The notes under the pieces were generated by a model. The model did not search any database. It saw only the letters and a list, made by a program, of their open reading frames with translations, and had not been told where the DNA came from. The translations under genes were made by a program, and so were the position numbers. Positions 38,962 through 45,777 of a DNA stretch of 45,777 bases are shown piece after piece; position 1 is the stretch's first letter; each line of letters starts with the position of its first letter. Origin of the DNA: Pseudomonadota bacterium (GTDB lineage: Bacteria > Pseudomonadota > Alphaproteobacteria > Reyranellales > Reyranellaceae); contig JAFEFG010000030.1 of the NCBI GenBank assembly GCA_018240685.1, positions 1-45,777 of the forward strand, given 5' to 3'.

Positions 38962-40812
38962 TCACTCAACCGTCGCACGGCGCGCTCCCGCGGGCGCCAC
39001 CACGGAGCCAGCGGGTCGCGCCGGCAGCGCCCTGTGTTCGAACCGTTGCCCGCGCACGGCGACTGGCATGAGCTGCGGCATCGGACTCGGTTGCACGGGC
39101 GTCGAAGCGATCTCCAGCGAGGTCCGGCTGCGGTTCCAGTCGCCCGGCAGGATGCCATAGAGCGAGACGATATCCTCGATGATGACCTTCACGCTTGGAG
39201 CGGAGACCATGCCGCCCGTCGCATAGCCTCCAGTTTCCTTCGTACCCTTCGGCTCGTCCAGCGACACCAGGACGATGAACTTCGGGTCGCTCATCGGAAA
39301 GGCACCGACGAAGGAGCTGAACAGCGCCTTCTTGGCATAGCCGCCGTGGGACACCTTCTCGGCGGTACCGGTCTTGCCGCCGACCTCGTAGCCGGTCAGG
39401 TCCGCCTTCTTGCCGGTGCCTTCCACGGCGTTGAGCCGCATGAGCTGACGGATCTGCTGCGAGGTCTTCGCCTGGATGACCCGACGACCCGAATCGCTGC
39501 CCGGCGGACGCTTGAGGAAGCTCGGCGAGTGCAGGATACCGCCATTGACCATCGCGGCCACACCCGTGACCAGGTGCAGCGGCGTCACCGACATGCCGTG
39601 ACCGAAGGCGATGGTCATGGTGTTGATCTTCGCCCAATGGGCGGGATAGAGCGGCGTCCCGAGCTCGGTCAGCTGCGTGGACAGCGGCTTGAGGAAGCCG
39701 AGCCGGTCGAAGAAGGCGCGCTGCGCCTCGGTGCCGACCTCGACCGCCATCTTGGCCGAGCCGATGTTGGAGGAGAACTTGAAGACCTCGGGCACGGTCA
39801 GCACCCGATGCGGCACGTCGGGATCGTCGTGGATCGTGAAGCGGTCGATCTTGATCGGAGCGCTGGCATCGAACTTGTCCGCAAGCGTGACCTTGCCGCT
39901 ATCGAGCGCGAGCGCGGTGTTGAAGACCTTGAACATCGAGCCCTGCTCGTAGACGCCGAGCGTGGCGCGGTTGAAGAGGGCTTCGTTGGTGATCGTCTTC
40001 GCCTTGTTGGCGTCGTAGGTCGGCAGCGACGCCATGGCGAGGATCTCGCCGTTGGTGACGTCCATGACGATCGCCTGCGCGCCGATGGCGGAGAACTTCT
40101 GCGCGGCATGGGCGATCTCGTCCTCGACCATCCGCTGCAGGCGCAGATCGATCGAGAGCTGGACCGTCTGGCCGCTCTGGAGCTGCTGGTCGAAGAAGCG
40201 TTCGACGCCGCCGAGGCCGACATTGTCGATGCTGGTATAGCCGACGACATGCGCACCGGTCTGGCCCTGCGGGTAGATGCGCCGCTCCTCGGCCTGGAAC
40301 TCGAGCCCCGGGATGCCGAGGCGGTTGACGAGGTCGTTCTCGCGCGGGCTGAGGCCGCGCTTGATCCAGACGAAGCTCTTGTCGGAGTCGAGCTTCTCCT
40401 TCACTTCATCATACTTGAGATCCGGCAGCGCCGAGACGATCTTGCGCGCCGCGTCCGGCGTGTCGACCAGCAGATGCGGATTGACGAAAGCCGACATGAC
40501 CGGCAGCGACGTCGCGAACACGATGCCGTTGCGGTCGACGATGTCGGCGCGCTCCGACTGGATGGCGCCGCCGCGCGCCGCCACGCGCTGCGTCGGCTCA
40601 CCGCCTTCGCGCAGCAGCGACACGTAGGACATGCGCATGGCAATCGCCACGAACGCCATCGTCAGCAATGCCGAGGTAATCACGATCCTTTGACGCGCCA
40701 CCTCCTGGGCGTCGCCCTTGGTGCGCTCTCTGGCCGAAAGGGGACGCGTGCCGGCCGCCGCGCGAGGCGCGGCGGCCGGTGCGGGCGGGCCTGCTTTGCG
40801 CCACAGCTTCAC
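38962..40812 (-). CDS. ftsI: Division-specific D,D-transpeptidase FtsI (PBP3)
   Basis: 616 residues; start overlaps the ftsL stop as ATGA. Short cytoplasmic tail, one membrane helix (about 42-62), a pedestal domain, then the transpeptidase with SMFK (Ser292 nucleophile, Lys295), SSN and KTGT. It cross-links septal peptidoglycan with FtsW. A Pro/Arg-rich C-terminal tail of about 50 residues follows the catalytic domain. Confidence 0.96.
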   Translation of the reverse strand: MKLWRKAGPPAPAAAPRAAAGTRPLSARERTKGDAQEVARQRIVITSALLTMAFVAIAMRMSYVSLLREGGEPTQRVAARGGAIQSERADIVDRNGIVFATSLPVMSAFVNPHLLVDTPDAARKIVSALPDLKYDEVKEKLDSDKSFVWIKRGLSPRENDLVNRLGIPGLEFQAEERRIYPQGQTGAHVVGYTSIDNVGLGGVERFFDQQLQSGQTVQLSIDLRLQRMVEDEIAHAAQKFSAIGAQAIVMDVTNGEILAMASLPTYDANKAKTITNEALFNRATLGVYEQGSMFKVFNTALALDSGKVTLADKFDASAPIKIDRFTIHDDPDVPHRVLTVPEVFKFSSNIGSAKMAVEVGTEAQRAFFDRLGFLKPLSTQLTELGTPLYPAHWAKINTMTIAFGHGMSVTPLHLVTGVAAMVNGGILHSPSFLKRPPGSDSGRRVIQAKTSQQIRQLMRLNAVEGTGKKADLTGYEVGGKTGTAEKVSHGGYAKKALFSSFVGAFPMSDPKFIVLVSLDEPKGTKETGGYATGGMVSAPSVKVIIEDIVSLYGILPGDWNRSRTSLEIASTPVQPSPMPQLMPVAVRGQRFEHRALPARPAGSVVAPAGARRATVE

Positions 40813-41363
40813 CGATGCTCCCCTTCGTTTCTCGAGAGGATGTCATCGATGGAGACCGCGGCGCCGCGGCCCGCTCCTGCCGGACCCGAGGGGGCCGACC
40901 CTTTTGCAAGGGTCGGTCGAGGGGGCGTCGTGGGTCCGGCTGAACGCCCTGAAAGGGGTGCGGAGGCCGGCGAGGGGCTGCCGGCCTCCGCTGCGACGCG
41001 ACCGCCACCGGGCAAAGTCGACGAGGGGACGTCGTTGCCCGTTCGTGGGGGGGAAGGGAGTGGCGTATCGCGTCGCGGGGGGCTCGTAGAATCGGTCTTG
41101 AGAGACTCGAGGCGGACGACCTGCTTGATCGACGCCTGTTCGAGATTGAGGTGGGCCTGCACGAGATGCTCGATGCGCTCGGCCTCGTTGAGGTGAGCCC
41201 ATTCGATCTTGAGGATGTGCGTGGCCTGCTGGCTTTCGACGATCTTCTGGTTGGTGCGGTCGATCCTCTCCTCGAGGTCCTGCACCTTGTACTTGACCGC
41301 AAACAGGCCGATCGCCGTCGCAACGGCAATGACCGACCAGAAGAGGAGACCGCGATGGATCAT
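40809..41363 (-). CDS. ftsL: Cell division protein FtsL with a palindrome-derived C-terminal tail
   Basis: 184 residues; overlaps rsmH and ftsI as ATGA. The N-terminal helix (about 5-23) is the membrane anchor, followed by a leucine-zipper-like coiled coil to about residue 93 ([20 protein letters not shown] onward). The FtsL name rests on this topology and the position between rsmH and ftsI. The last 90 residues are Pro/Ser/Gly-rich and lie over two nested DNA palindromes, which makes the protein about one and a half times the usual length. FtsL bridges FtsB/FtsQ and FtsW/FtsI. Confidence 0.88.
   Translation of the reverse strand: MIHRGLLFWSVIAVATAIGLFAVKYKVQDLEERIDRTNQKIVESQQATHILKIEWAHLNEAERIEHLVQAHLNLEQASIKQVVRLESLKTDSTSPPRRDTPLPSPPRTGNDVPSSTLPGGGRVAAEAGSPSPASAPLSGRSAGPTTPPRPTLAKGSAPSGPAGAGRGAAVSIDDILSRNEGEHR
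40879..40940. repeat. Nested palindrome inside the ftsL 3' end (1)
   Basis: Outer arms GCCGGACCC (40879-40887) and GGGTCCGGC (40932-40940) pair perfectly over 9 bases, enclosing an inner 8-bp stem CGACCCTT/AAGGGTCG (40896-40903/40908-40915) with a 4-base loop. It is in frame in ftsL (about residues 142-162) and looks like a palindromic repeat element inserted in the gene. Confidence 0.7.
40961..40990. repeat. Palindrome inside the ftsL 3' end (2)
   Basis: CGGAGGCCGGC (40961-40971) and GCCGGCCTCCG (40980-40990) pair perfectly over 11 bases with an 8-base loop. It lies 20 bases from the nested palindrome and covers about residues 125-134 of FtsL. Confidence 0.7.
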
Positions 41364-42295
41364 GCGCGGCCTCCGATTTTCTCGGCGACCCGCAGTCGGG
41401 CCGACCGCGCGCGCGGATTGGCGGCGATCTCGGCCTCGCCCGGCACCATCGGCCGGCGCGTCAGGTCGCGCAGGGTCGGCGCGCGCGTCGCGGCGGCCGG
41501 CGGCGCATGCCGCGACGGCGACGGCACCCGGCCGGAACGAGCGCGCACGAATTCCTTGACCGCCCGATCCTCGAGCGAATGGAACGAGACGACGGCGAGG
41601 CGTCCACCCGGCGCCAGCACCGATTCGGCGGCGGCGAGACCACGCTCCAGTTCGCCCAGCTCGTCGTTCACGGCGATGCGCAACGCCTGGAAAGTACGGG
41701 TGGCCGGGTCGCTCTCGTCCTTGGCCGAGGGCCCCACGGCACGGCGCACGATCTCGGCCAGCTCAGCCGTGGTCTCGATGCGCTTCTCACGCCGGCGCTC
41801 GACGATCGCGCGTGCAACGCGGCGGCTCTTCCTCTCCTCGCCGTAGCGCCAGAGGATATCGGCAAGTTCCGATTCCCCGGCCTCGTTCACCAGATCGGCC
41901 GCCGACGGACCGCGCTTCTCCATGCGCATGTCGAGCGGACCGGAAGCCCGGAACGAGAAGCCGCGTTCGGCGCGGTCGAACTGCATCGACGAAACGCCGA
42001 GATCGAGCGCCACGCCATCGACCTCCGTCACGCCCTCGGCCGACAGCAACTCCGCCATGTCGCCGAAGCGTCCTTCGATCAGGCGCAGGCGCGGCGCGTA
42101 GTGCCTGGCCAGCGACTGGCCGGCCGCCACGGCGTCCGGATCGCGGTCGATGGCGATCACCTCGCACCTGGCGCGGTCGAGCAGGCCGGTCGTGTAGCCG
42201 CCGCCGCCGAAGGTGCCGTCGACATAGCGGCCGCCGTCGCGCGGGTTGAGCGCATCGACCACTTCGCGTGCCATTACGGGAACGTGGCCGCTCAT
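41360..42295 (-). CDS. rsmH: 16S rRNA (cytosine1402-N4)-methyltransferase
   Basis: 311 residues (old name MraW). It begins with [13 protein letters not shown] (4-16), then the SAM-binding [10 protein letters not shown] (26-35), the [11 protein letters not shown] block and [15 protein letters not shown]. It methylates N4 of C1402 in 16S rRNA. It overlaps mraZ and ftsL as ATGA at both ends, so it is in the main dcw transcript. Confidence 0.97.
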   Translation of the reverse strand: MSGHVPVMAREVVDALNPRDGGRYVDGTFGGGGYTTGLLDRARCEVIAIDRDPDAVAAGQSLARHYAPRLRLIEGRFGDMAELLSAEGVTEVDGVALDLGVSSMQFDRAERGFSFRASGPLDMRMEKRGPSAADLVNEAGESELADILWRYGEERKSRRVARAIVERRREKRIETTAELAEIVRRAVGPSAKDESDPATRTFQALRIAVNDELGELERGLAAAESVLAPGGRLAVVSFHSLEDRAVKEFVRARSGRVPSPSRHAPPAAATRAPTLRDLTRRPMVPGEAEIAANPRARSARLRVAEKIGGRA

Positions 42296-42771
42296 GCCTC
42301 GCCTCCCGTCAGGCCGCGCACGAAGGCCGCCATCTTCTCGCGATCGGAATCGCGGCGCGCCTGCCAGCGCTTGGGATTCCAGAGCTGGAACTTGTCGCCC
42401 TTGCCGACGAGCATCACGCCGTCCTCGACCTCGAGGACCTGCGCGAACTCGGCCGGCAGCGTGAAGCGGCCATCGGGCTCCATGGGCACGGTGCGCGCGC
42501 TCGCCGACAGGTAGCCGGCCGGATCGAAAGCCTCGTCGTCGAGGGCGACCTTCAACGAGCCCTTCGGACCCAGAGCCTCCACACGCAGACGATTCAGCAT
42601 GGCGTCGAAGCCGGCGCGGCTGTTGCCGTTCACGACGCCGGTGACGTTGGGCGAGTGATAGAGGACGAAAGCACCCCGATCATCAGCGGGCAGCTCGTCG
42701 CGGAAGGCGGCGGGCAACAGGACCCGTCCCTTTTTGTCGAGCTTGATCAGGATCTCGGACCGGAATGCCAC
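42292..42771 (-). CDS. mraZ: Transcriptional regulator MraZ
   Basis: 159 residues from GTG 42771, with GGAGAGG just upstream; an upstream frame to 42822 has no homology. Two SpoVT-AbrB-like halves are visible: [16 protein letters not shown] (12-27) and [16 protein letters not shown] (98-113). MraZ forms rings and represses its own promoter, which heads the dcw cluster. Four GGGAN boxes at 42831-42865 are its probable operator. Confidence 0.95.
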   Translation of the reverse strand: MAFRSEILIKLDKKGRVLLPAAFRDELPADDRGAFVLYHSPNVTGVVNGNSRAGFDAMLNRLRVEALGPKGSLKVALDDEAFDPAGYLSASARTVPMEPDGRFTLPAEFAQVLEVEDGVMLVGKGDKFQLWNPKRWQARRDSDREKMAAFVRGLTGGEA

Positions 42772-42830
42772 CGGACCTCTCCCCCTGGATCCCGCCGCCG
42801 GTGCCCCACGCCCGACGTCCACTGATACAC

Positions 42831-42870
42831 GGGATACAATGGGATATCATGGGAAAGCCCGGGATGCAAT
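42831..42870 (+). promoter_or_regulatory. Four GGGA repeats at 10-bp spacing: probable MraZ operator
   Basis: GGGATACAAT, GGGATATCAT, GGGAAAGCCC and GGGATGCAAT follow one another exactly, so GGGA recurs at 42831, 42841, 42851 and 42861. MraZ in Escherichia coli binds three TGGGN boxes separated by five bases, i.e. the same 10-base period. Here the boxes read on the plus strand, opposite to mraZ, and lie 60-100 bases upstream of its GTG start. Confidence 0.8.
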
Positions 42871-42881
42871 CGGCAAAATCC

Positions 42882-42897
42882 GATTCCCTGTTGAATC
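42882..42897. promoter_or_regulatory. Two GANTC sites upstream of mraZ
   Basis: GATTC (42882-42886) and GAATC (42893-42897) are 11 bases apart, next to the MraZ boxes. GANTC is the target of the alphaproteobacterial cell-cycle methyltransferase CcrM. Confidence 0.5.
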
Positions 42898-42919
42898 TTA
42901 AGCCCTTAGCACCACATCT

Positions 42920-42947
42920 ATTGTCGACCTCTCGCCGATCATCGCAA
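42920..42947 (-). promoter_or_regulatory. Candidate dcw promoter
   Basis: Read on the minus strand, TTGCGA (42947-42942), a 16-base spacer and GACAAT (42925-42920) give a partial sigma-70 match. The MraZ boxes would lie downstream of its start, so a second promoter closer to them is possible. Confidence 0.25.
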
Positions 42948-43024
42948 GTTCTTGTGTTTGGTGCGCCCAACGCCATCCCAGCCCCACGCCGTCCGGCTCA
43001 TGTGGATAGCGAAAAGAGGAAATA

Positions 43025-43415
43025 GAAGTCAGACGGCCTGTAAGCCGGGTTCTGTCCTCGCCGAAGGCGATGGATGGCCATTCCTCTGGGACGTTCGTCG
43101 CCGAACGCCTCGCGCGACCGACCCGGGCAGCAGCGCGGAAACGCGCCTGCCGGTTGCCCGGCGTGCCGCCCCTATTTGGTCTTGCTCCCGGTGGGGTTTG
43201 CCGTGCCGCTTCCGTTGCCGGTCGCGCGGTGGGCTCTTACCCCACCGTTTCACCCTTGCCGGCCCGGCGAACCGGACAGGCGGTCTGTTCTCTGTGGCAC
43301 TTTCCCTGGGGTCGCCCCCGCCGGCCGTTAGCCGGCACCGTGTCTCCGTGGAGCCCGGACTTTCCTCACCGCAGCGGTCACCCGCCACAGTGCAGCCATC
43401 CGGCCGTCTGACGGC
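43025..43415 (-). ncRNA. rnpB: RNase P RNA, bacterial type A
   Basis: About 390 bases on the minus strand. Universal landmarks are present: GAGGAAAGTCCGGGCTCC near the 5' end, AGGGTGAAACGGTGGGGTAAG, GCCCACC, AGAGGAATGGCCATC, and near the 3' end GACAGAACCCGGCTTACA. GTCAGACGGCC and GGCCGTCTGAC (plus-strand 43402-43412 and 43028-43038) form a perfect 11-bp P1 helix that sets the ends within a few bases. It is the catalytic RNA that matures tRNA 5' ends. ORFs crossing this region are artefacts. Confidence 0.97.
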
Positions 43416-43419
43416 TGCT

Positions 43420-43448
43420 TAGCTAGGGCGCCTCGTCCACCCGGTCAA
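43420..43448 (-). promoter_or_regulatory. Probable rnpB promoter inside the end of the amidase gene
   Basis: On the minus strand, TTGACC (43448-43443), a 17-base spacer and TAGCTA (43425-43420) precede the rnpB 5' end by about 5-8 bases. The -10 contains the TAG stop codon of the amidase gene. The -35 is strong and the -10 weak, but the distance to P1 fits well. Confidence 0.55.
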
Positions 43449-44112
43449 GGAGGCCCGCCAGCAGGGAGCGGGTCTCGGCATCGGCGACGCCATCGACGCG
43501 CCCCGGGCGGAAGTGGCGCTGGAACGCTTTGACGATGTCCTCTTCGGTCACGTCGACCGGCGGGACATAGCCATAGCGCTGCAACGCCGCCTGGACGTCG
43601 CCTTCGAGCGGCGGACTCCCCTCCTTTGGCCAAATTCCGATGCCGGCCGCCGCCAGCGTCTTCCAGGGGAAGCGCAGGCCGGGATCGATCTTGCGACGCG
43701 GCGCGATATCGGAGTGGCCGACCACGTTGCGCGGCACGATCGCCGGATGCCGGGCGAGGATGTCGCGGCAGAGATCGATCAGCGCCGCGATCTGCTTGGC
43801 GGGATAGTCGTGCCGGTCGCCTTGCAGGTTCACGATCTCGATGCCGATCGAGGTGGCGTTGAGACCTTCGCAGCCGCGCCAGTAGGACCGGCCGGCGTGC
43901 CAGGCGACACGATCTTCCGACACGAGACGGTAGACGGTGCCGTCCAGCGCCAGCACGTAATGCGCGCTCACGCGAAGCTCTCGCGCCGCATCGGTGAGGA
44001 TGTCGAGCGATTCCTGAAGCGGGAGCTCCGTGTAGTGCAGCACCAGCGCATCGACCGGCTCGGCCGGCGGCCGCGGGGCCTGGTTGAGCGATGGGCGCTC
44101 GACGATGTCCAT
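43423..44112 (-). CDS. amiD: N-acetylmuramoyl-L-alanine amidase (AmiD-like, Amidase_2)
   Basis: 229 residues. Zinc ligands of the amidase_2 fold are His26 (VLHYTE), His133 (VVGHSDIAP) and Asp143 (KIDPG), with WHAG at 71-74 and IGIEIVN at 90-96. The C-terminal 70 residues resemble a peptidoglycan-binding domain. No signal peptide is visible, so it may act on recycled anhydro-muropeptides in the cytoplasm (AmpD role) rather than in the outer membrane. It starts 2 bases past the djlA-like stop, so the two are one operon. The symbol is tentative. Confidence 0.85.
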   Translation of the reverse strand: MDIVERPSLNQAPRPPAEPVDALVLHYTELPLQESLDILTDAARELRVSAHYVLALDGTVYRLVSEDRVAWHAGRSYWRGCEGLNATSIGIEIVNLQGDRHDYPAKQIAALIDLCRDILARHPAIVPRNVVGHSDIAPRRKIDPGLRFPWKTLAAAGIGIWPKEGSPPLEGDVQAALQRYGYVPPVDVTEEDIVKAFQRHFRPGRVDGVADAETRSLLAGLLDRVDEAP

Positions 44113-44114
44113 GC

Positions 44115-44891
44115 TCAGGCGGCGGCGATCAGCCCGCGCCGGCGACGCAAGCGGTCATAGGCGTCGTTGATCAGCGCGAGCTTGCGGTTGGCGACGGCGA
44201 TCGCTTCCTCGGGCAGCCCCTGTGCGATCAGCCGGTCGGGATGATGGGCCCGGACCTGCCGCAGCCACGCTTCCCGGATCTCTTCGTCCGTGGCCAGCGG
44301 ATCGATGCCGAGGATCACGCAGGGCTCGCATTCGACAACGCCCAACGCGGCAGCCTTGGCGCGCTCGAACCGCTCCGTGCTCAGCCCGAAGATGCCGGCG
44401 ACCTTGCTGAGATACTCCGCCTCCTCCGCGCTCACGTGACCGTCCGCCTTGGCGATGTCGAACAGTCCCTCGAGCACGTTCTCCAGGATCTCGGGCGCAT
44501 CGGGGAACAGGGCAGCCACCTGCCGGGCATACGGCTCGAACCCGGCGGCATCGCGCTTGGCAAGATCGAAGAAGCGCTCGACATTGCGCTCCTCGCCCGG
44601 CGGCACCATGAAGAAGGAGCGGAAGGCCTCCACCTCGCTGCGCGTCACCTCGCCGTCGACCCGCGCCATCTTGGCGCCGAGCGCAATGACGCCGATCGTG
44701 AAGCCGATCTGGCGCAGCCCGGGATGGACCCTGGGGTCGCGCCGCTCGGCCGGGCTCGTCTCGCTGCTGGCGCGGCCTTCGAGGACATACTGGTCGACGG
44801 CATGCCCGGCCATCAGCCCGAGAAGGCCCGCGATCGGGCCACCGAGGGCGAAGCCGGCGGTACCACCGACGATCTTTCCCCAGATCTTCAT
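44115..44891 (-). CDS. DjlA-like protein: TerB and J domains
   Basis: 258 residues. An N-terminal glycine-rich hydrophobic segment (about 8-30) is followed by a TerB-like helical domain (about 60-165, with two DGxVxxxE-type turns at VDGEVTRSE and ADGHVSAEE) and a C-terminal J domain with the HPD tripeptide. It probably recruits DnaK near the membrane. The layout matches DjlA co-chaperones. It is co-directional with the amidase. Confidence 0.85.
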   Translation of the reverse strand: MKIWGKIVGGTAGFALGGPIAGLLGLMAGHAVDQYVLEGRASSETSPAERRDPRVHPGLRQIGFTIGVIALGAKMARVDGEVTRSEVEAFRSFFMVPPGEERNVERFFDLAKRDAAGFEPYARQVAALFPDAPEILENVLEGLFDIAKADGHVSAEEAEYLSKVAGIFGLSTERFERAKAAALGVVECEPCVILGIDPLATDEEIREAWLRQVRAHHPDRLIAQGLPEEAIAVANRKLALINDAYDRLRRRRGLIAAA

Positions 44892-44914
44892 GCTGCCCCG
44901 CTACGCTCCCAAAG

Positions 44915-45646
44915 TCACAGGATCAACGAGCCGATCGCCACGGCTACAAGCAAGACCAGAGCCAGCCGACGATAGAACCGTTCGCTCGCCAGCGGAAACA
45001 GCCTTTCTCCCAGCAGGCCGCCGATCGCCACCGCCGGCGCCAGGAAAAGGCCCTGCACCGCGGTGTCCCATCGGACCAGGCCGCGCCCCACGAAGACCGA
45101 CATCGTCGCCACGTCGACGAACACGAAGTAGGTCGTGAGGTTGGCGCGCACGCGCTCCACGCTCTCCCTGCCCGCCAGATAGTAAAAGGCAATCGGCGGG
45201 CCGGCCATCCCCGAAAGGCCGTTGAGAAAGCCGCTGATCCCACCCGCGACCGCCGTTATCGCCGGCCTCGGGTGGCCATGATATCGCCATCCACTCGCAA
45301 GCAGCGCCACGGCCGTCAGGACGATCCCGGAGATCGCCCAGCGCATCGGCTCCGGGGCGATACGCGTGAGAGCGAGATTGCCGACCGGCACGCAGATCGC
45401 CGCCGCCGCCAGCAGAAGCCCGATCCGCCGCCAATCGACATGGGCGACGGCGCGCGGCAGCAGCGGCAGCGCGACCACGATCTCCAGCATCAGGCACAGC
45501 GATACCCCGATCTCGGGGCCGTACAAGGCCGAGAAGACCGGCGTCATCAGCATCGCGGCCCCGAACCCGGCAAAGCCCCGAACCATGCCGGCGACGACGG
45601 CGACCGCAGCGGCGACCAGAAAAGGAAGGGCGAGGAGGTCGGGCAT
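44915..45646 (-). CDS. TauE/SafE-family membrane transporter
   Basis: 243 residues from ATG 45646; ATG 45673 is an alternative and neither has a clear ribosome site. About eight membrane helices in two halves, each with a glycine-rich loop (GMVRGFAGFGAAML and GGISGFLNGLSGMAGPP), typical of the TauE/SafE (DUF81) sulfite or organosulfonate exporters. The substrate is not known. The gene stops 23 bases before the djlA-like start and so may be separate or weakly linked. Confidence 0.85.
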   Translation of the reverse strand: MPDLLALPFLVAAAVAVVAGMVRGFAGFGAAMLMTPVFSALYGPEIGVSLCLMLEIVVALPLLPRAVAHVDWRRIGLLLAAAAICVPVGNLALTRIAPEPMRWAISGIVLTAVALLASGWRYHGHPRPAITAVAGGISGFLNGLSGMAGPPIAFYYLAGRESVERVRANLTTYFVFVDVATMSVFVGRGLVRWDTAVQGLFLAPAVAIGGLLGERLFPLASERFYRRLALVLLVAVAIGSLIL

Positions 45647-45697
45647 GGTCGGCTGGTGCGCAACCTCTAGCATTGCCGGAGCCGGACCCTGCCATCA

Positions 45698-45703
45698 TAT
45701 AAT
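45698..45703 (+). promoter_or_regulatory. Consensus -10 box TATAAT next to a start codon
   Basis: The only perfect TATAAT in this part of the window sits at 45698-45703. ATG 45711 is eight bases later, at the expected transcription start, so the mRNA of the following gene may be leaderless. TTGCCG at 45673-45678 is a weak -35 with a long 19-base spacer. The opposite strand has TATGAT (45700-45695), which could serve the TauE gene. Confidence 0.4.
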
Positions 45704-45710
45704 GCAGGCC

Positions 45711-45777
45711 ATGCCCCCAAAGAATCTTGCGGTCTCTCCCGTGCCGCTGCTGATGCCCTACATCCAGCGGCGGCCTG
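45711..45777 (+). CDS. 5' end of an unidentified gene, cut by the window
   Basis: A frame opens at ATG 45711 (or in frame at 45702) and runs to the window end, encoding MPPKNLAVSPVPLLMPYIQR and on. Too short to name. The segment resembles the start of some AraC-family regulators, but this is only a weak impression. Its location after a TATAAT box supports a real gene start. Confidence 0.4.
   Translation, partial: MPPKNLAVSPVPLLMPYIQRRP

Noticed and set aside
42952..43422. Several ORFs in the rnpB region
   Set aside because: The sequence there is accounted for by the RNase P RNA core and P1 helix.
43026..45777. Possible mobile or acquired island at the 3' side of the window
   Set aside because: No integrase, transposase, tRNA or direct repeats are seen, and codon use matches the dcw region.

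Overview
The window is GC-rich, densely coded DNA from an alphaproteobacterium. The evidence is the gene order of the division and cell-wall (dcw) cluster, an FtsZ with a long Ala/Pro linker ending in the [16 protein letters not shown] tail, a MurE with the meso-DAP motif DNPR, and a bacterial type A RNase P RNA just upstream of mraZ. A Reyranella- or Rhodospirillales-like genome is my guess from gene content, with low confidence. I see no mobile element, CRISPR array or tRNA, and no gene-free stretch longer than about 260 bases.

Region 1 (1-12010) holds accessory metabolism in short operons. On the minus strand are a thiolase (cut by the window edge) and an HMG-CoA-synthase-like protein fused to a DUF35 zinc-ribbon/OB module whose catalytic cysteine is replaced by glutamine. 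A Nudix hydrolase, an HdeD-like membrane protein, a TRIC/UPF0126 membrane protein, an MDR reductase, an alpha/beta hydrolase, an SDR lacking its catalytic tyrosine, and two tandem hot-dog thioesterases follow. A minus-strand cluster (degenerate metallo-beta-lactamase fold, SDR, GNAT) and an HtrA-like protein without a catalytic triad close the region. Several of these proteins have lost canonical catalytic residues.

Region 2 (12063-19085) holds uvrD/pcrA and prmA with overlapping stop and start codons, a bidirectional terminator, a DUF1127 protein, an M24B aminopeptidase with an unusual N-terminal extension, and a D-cysteine desulfhydrase-like PLP enzyme.

Region 3 (19151-42771, all minus strand) is transcribed from high to low coordinates: mraZ-rsmH-ftsL-ftsI-murE-murF-mraY-murD-ftsW-murG-murC-murB-ddl-ftsQ-ftsA-ftsZ, a clear intrinsic terminator, then bamD-recN-ligA. 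Most dcw junctions overlap by 1-4 bases (ATGA/TGATG/GTGA), so translation is probably coupled. Together these genes make UDP-MurNAc-pentapeptide, lipid I/II and the divisome. lpxC, usually between ftsZ and bamD in alphaproteobacteria, is missing here. The mraZ promoter region has four GGGAN boxes at exact 10-base spacing (probable MraZ operator) and two GANTC sites.

Region 4 (43025-45777) holds rnpB on the minus strand, whose likely promoter lies in the end of an amidase gene, then a DjlA-like J-domain protein, a TauE/SafE transporter, and the first codons of a plus-strand gene that may be leaderless.
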